Below are positions 59,823 to 64,000 of a DNA stretch of 64,000 nt, piece by piece. A program made the translations under genes and the position numbers. Every line of letters starts with the position of its first letter. Position 1 is the stretch's first letter. The stretch covers positions 3,596,001 to 3,660,000 of the forward strand of contig NZ_CP099397.1 of the NCBI RefSeq assembly GCF_021495345.1. The letters run 5' to 3'. The notes beneath the pieces were generated by a model, which had not been told where the DNA came from, searched no databases, and saw only the letters and a program-made list of their open reading frames with translations. The stretch is from Pseudomonas hydrolytica (GTDB lineage Bacteria; Pseudomonadota; Gammaproteobacteria; Pseudomonadales; Pseudomonadaceae).

Positions 59823-60504
59823 TGCCGTTCTCCACCCCGAGGGCGATCAGCGCCGCAGCCGCGGCGACCTGCTCGGCGATACGCCGGCTGCCGCCCTGGC
59901 CCAGGGTCTTTTCATTGAGCAGGGCCACCTGGCACTCGACCATGAAGGTACGGCAGTGCGGCTCGCCCTGAATGTCCACCACCTCGTAACGGGGCAGTTC
60001 GCAGGCGCGCGACTGCAGGAACTCCTGCAGGCGCGTCTTCGGATCCTTGTTGGTGTCGATCAGTGTCAGGCCATCGAGCTCGCCACTGAGCCAGTCCAGC
60101 ACGCGCTCTCGCGCTGCGTCCATGCCGGCATCCAGATAGATGGCGCCGATCAGCGCCTCGAGCGCATCGGCGAGAATCGATTCGCGGCGAAAACCGCCAC
60201 TCTTCAGCTCGCCGGAGCCCAGGCGCAGGTATTCGCCCAGCTCGAAACCGCGCGCCAGCACGGCCAGGGTCTCGCCCTTGACCAGGCGGGCACGCAGGCG
60301 CGACAGCTGACCTTCGCGGGCCTGCGGAAAGCGCTCGAACAGCGCCTCGCCGGCAACGAAGTTGAGGATGGCATCACCGAGAAATTCCAGACGCTCGTTA
60401 TTGCGACCGGCGAAACTGCGATGGGTCAGGGCCAGGATCATCAGATCCTGGTCCTTGAAGCTATAGCCGAGCTTACGCTCGAGGCGGGACAGATTGGGAC
60501 TCAC
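59815..60504 (-). CDS. rnc: RNase III
   Basis: The 229-residue nuclease has the signature '[19 protein letters not shown]', with catalytic Glu37, Glu40 and Asp44. '[16 protein letters not shown]' contains the fourth acidic residue. The double-stranded RNA-binding domain begins '[22 protein letters not shown]'. It cuts structured RNAs, including rRNA precursors. The start is a GTG that overlaps the stop of the DUF4845 gene (GTGA), so the two are translationally coupled. Confidence 0.97.
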
Positions 60505-60878
60505 GGCATCCGTACACGAAATTCTTTGTCGAAATTCACCACCAGATCGAGGTTCTCGATCAGCGGCTCGCGTTTTTCATATTTGAGGTGGACGAGGAAC
60601 TCGTTGTTTTCCACCTTCACCTGCATGGCCTCGCGCATGTTCAGGTCACGAATGTTGTTGACCTGCATGCCTTTGCTGACGTGGTTGTAGAACTCACCCA
60701 CGGTACGCACGTTCGATGCCTTGTCGGTTTCCACCGAGGTAATGATCTTTTCCAGCGACATGTAGTCGAGATAGTGCGGCATCACCTTGAATGCCGTGCT
60801 GGCGAAGAACGCCACCACGGCCAGAACCACCAGCCAGCCCAGAATGGAAAGCCCTTGCTGCGAGCGCGCGAAATTCAT
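60501..60878 (-). CDS. DUF4845 single-pass membrane protein
   Basis: The 125-residue protein starts [20 protein letters not shown]. It has one N-terminal membrane helix of pilin-like appearance ('[24 protein letters not shown]') and a periplasmic part with '[18 protein letters not shown]' and '[20 protein letters not shown]'. It is always found between lepB and rnc in Pseudomonas, but its function is not established. The pilin-like N-terminus and the neighbour LepB suggest it may interact with the signal peptidase, which is inference. Confidence 0.88.
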   Translation of the reverse strand: MNFARSQQGLSILGWLVVLAVVAFFASTAFKVMPHYLDYMSLEKIITSVETDKASNVRTVGEFYNHVSKGMQVNNIRDLNMREAMQVKVENNEFLVHLKYEKREPLIENLDLVVNFDKEFRVRMP

Positions 60879-60966
60879 GTATATCCCCAATAGACGGTCT
60901 TGTTGGAAAGCCTGACGGCCAGACTATTTATAGCCTGCGGCGCTGCCGAAAGCAGCGCGCCAGTGC

Positions 60967-61821
60967 TCAATGAATCAGGCCGACACGCGAGAAGTTGGGC
61001 AGATTGCTGGTCTTGGGTTCCGGCCAGCTCATCCAGATGGCGAACGCCTTGCCGACGATATGGTCGTCCGGAACCATGCCCCACAGCTCCTGAGGGATAT
61101 GACGGTCGCGCCAGTAGCGGCTGTCGTTGGAGTTGTCGCGGTTGTCACCCATCATGAAGTAGTGCCCTTGCGGGACCACCCACTCACCACCGGGCTCACG
61201 ACGCATACGGGTCATTTCCTTGCGGATGGTGTGCTCGACCTGGCCAAGACGCTCCTGATAGAGCATCGCACTGCCCAGGCTGCCGGTTTCTTCGCCGACC
61301 AGCTTTTCGGCTACCGGCTCGCCATTGATCAGCAGGCGCTTGCCCTGGGTGTACTGGATGCGATCACCCGGCAGGCCCACCACCCGCTTGATGTAGTTGA
61401 TGGTGGGATCGCTGGGGTAGCGGAACACCATCACATCGCCGCGCTGCGGGTTGTCCACCTCGATCACTTTGGTGTCCAGTACCGGCAGGCGAATGCCATA
61501 GGCGAACTTGTTGACCAAAATGAAATCGCCCACTTCCAGGGTCGGTTTCATCGAGCCCGACGGGATCTGGAACGGCTCGACCAGAAACGAGCGCAGCACC
61601 AGAACGATGGCCAGCACCGGGAAGAATGACTTGCCGTACTCGACCAGCAAGGGCTCCTTGCTCAGGCGCTCCAGCACCCTGTCATCGGGATCGTCGACCC
61701 GCCCCTGATACGCCGCGATGGCCGCACGACGGCGCGGAGCCAGCAGAATCAGATCCACCAGAGCCAGAAAGCCGCAAACGGCGACTGCGATAACCAACAG
61801 GAGCGGGAAATTGATCGACAT
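60967..61821 (-). CDS. lepB: LepB, signal peptidase I
   Basis: The 284-residue protein has two N-terminal membrane segments and the catalytic motif 'PSGSMKPTLEVGDF' with Ser90. The general-base Lys145 is in 'NYIKRVVGLPGD', and box E 'MMGDNRDNSNDSR' follows. It removes signal peptides from Sec and Tat substrates at the periplasmic face. It is 6 bases downstream of lepA on the same strand, so co-transcription is certain to be favoured. Length and motifs are normal. Confidence 0.97.
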   Translation of the reverse strand: MSINFPLLLVIAVAVCGFLALVDLILLAPRRRAAIAAYQGRVDDPDDRVLERLSKEPLLVEYGKSFFPVLAIVLVLRSFLVEPFQIPSGSMKPTLEVGDFILVNKFAYGIRLPVLDTKVIEVDNPQRGDVMVFRYPSDPTINYIKRVVGLPGDRIQYTQGKRLLINGEPVAEKLVGEETGSLGSAMLYQERLGQVEHTIRKEMTRMRREPGGEWVVPQGHYFMMGDNRDNSNDSRYWRDRHIPQELWGMVPDDHIVGKAFAIWMSWPEPKTSNLPNFSRVGLIH

Positions 61822-61827
61822 AGAGCC

Positions 61828-63627
<1,800 letters not shown>

Positions 63628-63734
63628 AGATCAACACTCGAAGAGGCCACGGGCCATATGCCCGCCGAAAATAGCCGCGGAGTGTACCCGATCAAGCGCC
63701 TCCACGTCACGTCTGGCGCACCGGCCGCACACAT

Positions 63735-63762
63735 GACAAGGGCGCCCGAAAGCGCCCTTGTC
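63735..63762 (-). terminator. Intrinsic terminator between mucD and lepA
   Basis: An 11-bp perfect stem (GACAAGGGCGC/GCGCCCTTGTC) with a 6-base loop lies 17 bases past the mucD stop. Confidence 0.85.
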
Positions 63763-63778
63763 TGACCTGCGCCGCGAT

Positions 63779-64000
63779 TTACTCGGCCAGTTTGAAGGTA
63801 ATGAAGCTGGCGCGCCCCTGACGCAGCACGCGCATCGACACCGAACGGTTCTTCGGCAGCTCCTGCGCCACCTTGGCGAAGGTGGCCGTCGAATCGATGG
63901 CCTGGTTGTTCAGGTGGGTGATCACATCGCCCGGTCGCAGACCGATCATGGCCGCCGGACCGCTGAGCACTTCCTTGACCACCACGCCACCGCGCAGGTC
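63779..64000 (-). CDS. mucD: MucD (DegP/HtrA-type) protease, C-terminal PDZ region (partial)
   Basis: The visible 73 residues form the end of a PDZ domain: 'VVVKEVLSGPAAMIGLRPGDVI', 'HLNNQAIDSTATFAKVAQELP' and the end 'RASFITFKLAE'. The frame runs out of the window to the right. The position before lepA-lepB is that of mucD in Pseudomonas, a periplasmic serine protease that degrades misfolded proteins and limits AlgU activation. Most of the gene, including the catalytic triad, is outside the window. Confidence 0.9.
   Translation of the reverse strand, partial: DLRGGVVVKEVLSGPAAMIGLRPGDVITHLNNQAIDSTATFAKVAQELPKNRSVSMRVLRQGRASFITFKLAE

Overview
The window is chromosomal DNA of a Pseudomonas. 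It is GC-rich, and the right end carries mucD-lepA-lepB-(DUF4845)-rnc-era-recO-pdxJ in the order known from P. aeruginosa. The centre carries fadD1-fadD2, an alpha/beta hydrolase, a MaoC protein, an AlkB-like gene and rapA, matching the PA3299-PA3308 neighbourhood. A ccoM-like gene and dispersed repeats of the form GGTGCGC-N3-GCGCACC suggest the P. stutzeri/P. mendocina/P. oleovorans part of the genus; the species is inferred, not proven.

Layout. (1) 1-2.9 kb: end of an unknown gene, a DUF2846 lipoprotein, a CitMHS transporter and a hypothetical gene. (2) 3.0-10.0 kb: an arsenic-resistance cluster. One strand carries an arsenate reductase-ArsR fusion, arsH, a cysteine phosphatase, an ars-type GAPDH and arsJ. 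An ACR3 arsenite pump and an MFS protein are divergent from it across an ArsR-type operator. Arsenate can be reduced and pumped out as arsenite by ACR3, or built into 1-arseno-3-phosphoglycerate by GAPDH and exported by ArsJ. (3) 10.1-18.7 kb: DUF3087, a DJ-1/MocR divergent pair with a palindromic operator, a chemoreceptor remnant, a membrane-anchored hydrolase, and hrpA with a REP-like palindrome inside its reading frame. (4) 18.8-20.7 kb: an AT-rich islet with a DUF4365 (PD-(D/E)XK-like) gene and an unknown partner, a possible defence pair. (5) 21.2-27.5 kb: small stress and regulation genes: AhpD-like, an MFS protein with a broken LysR neighbour, DUF2790, an ABM monooxygenase, a quinone-oxidoreductase-like enzyme with an ArsR-family repressor and three matching operators, and MarR with an EamA exporter. 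(6) 27.5-37.9 kb: fatty-acid activation genes, a FUSC-DUF1656-HlyD efflux operon, an unlabelled 38-codon ccoM-like gene with Anr boxes, and an AlkB-like gene.

(7) 38,028-49,272: an approximately 11.2-kb mobile island of visibly lower GC, bounded by an 8-bp direct repeat (ACAGGCAT). A large serine recombinase sits at its left end and its right junction falls on the start codon of rapA. Its compact operon encodes four proteins with related zinc-binding Cys motifs, unknown proteins, a phage tape-measure-type protein with no capsid, terminase or other tail gene, and a TM protein coupled to it. An AT-hook protein, a resolvase with a res-like site, unknown cargo and a LexA-box-controlled coiled-coil gene follow. 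This looks like an undescribed phage-satellite-like element and is the most interesting part of the window.

(8) 49.3-57.4 kb: rapA, an ECF42-like sigma factor, a YhhN protein, cmoA-cmoB and a LysR regulator. (9) 57.4-64 kb: the conserved pdxJ-to-mucD block. I found no rRNA, tRNA, CRISPR array or intact insertion sequence.
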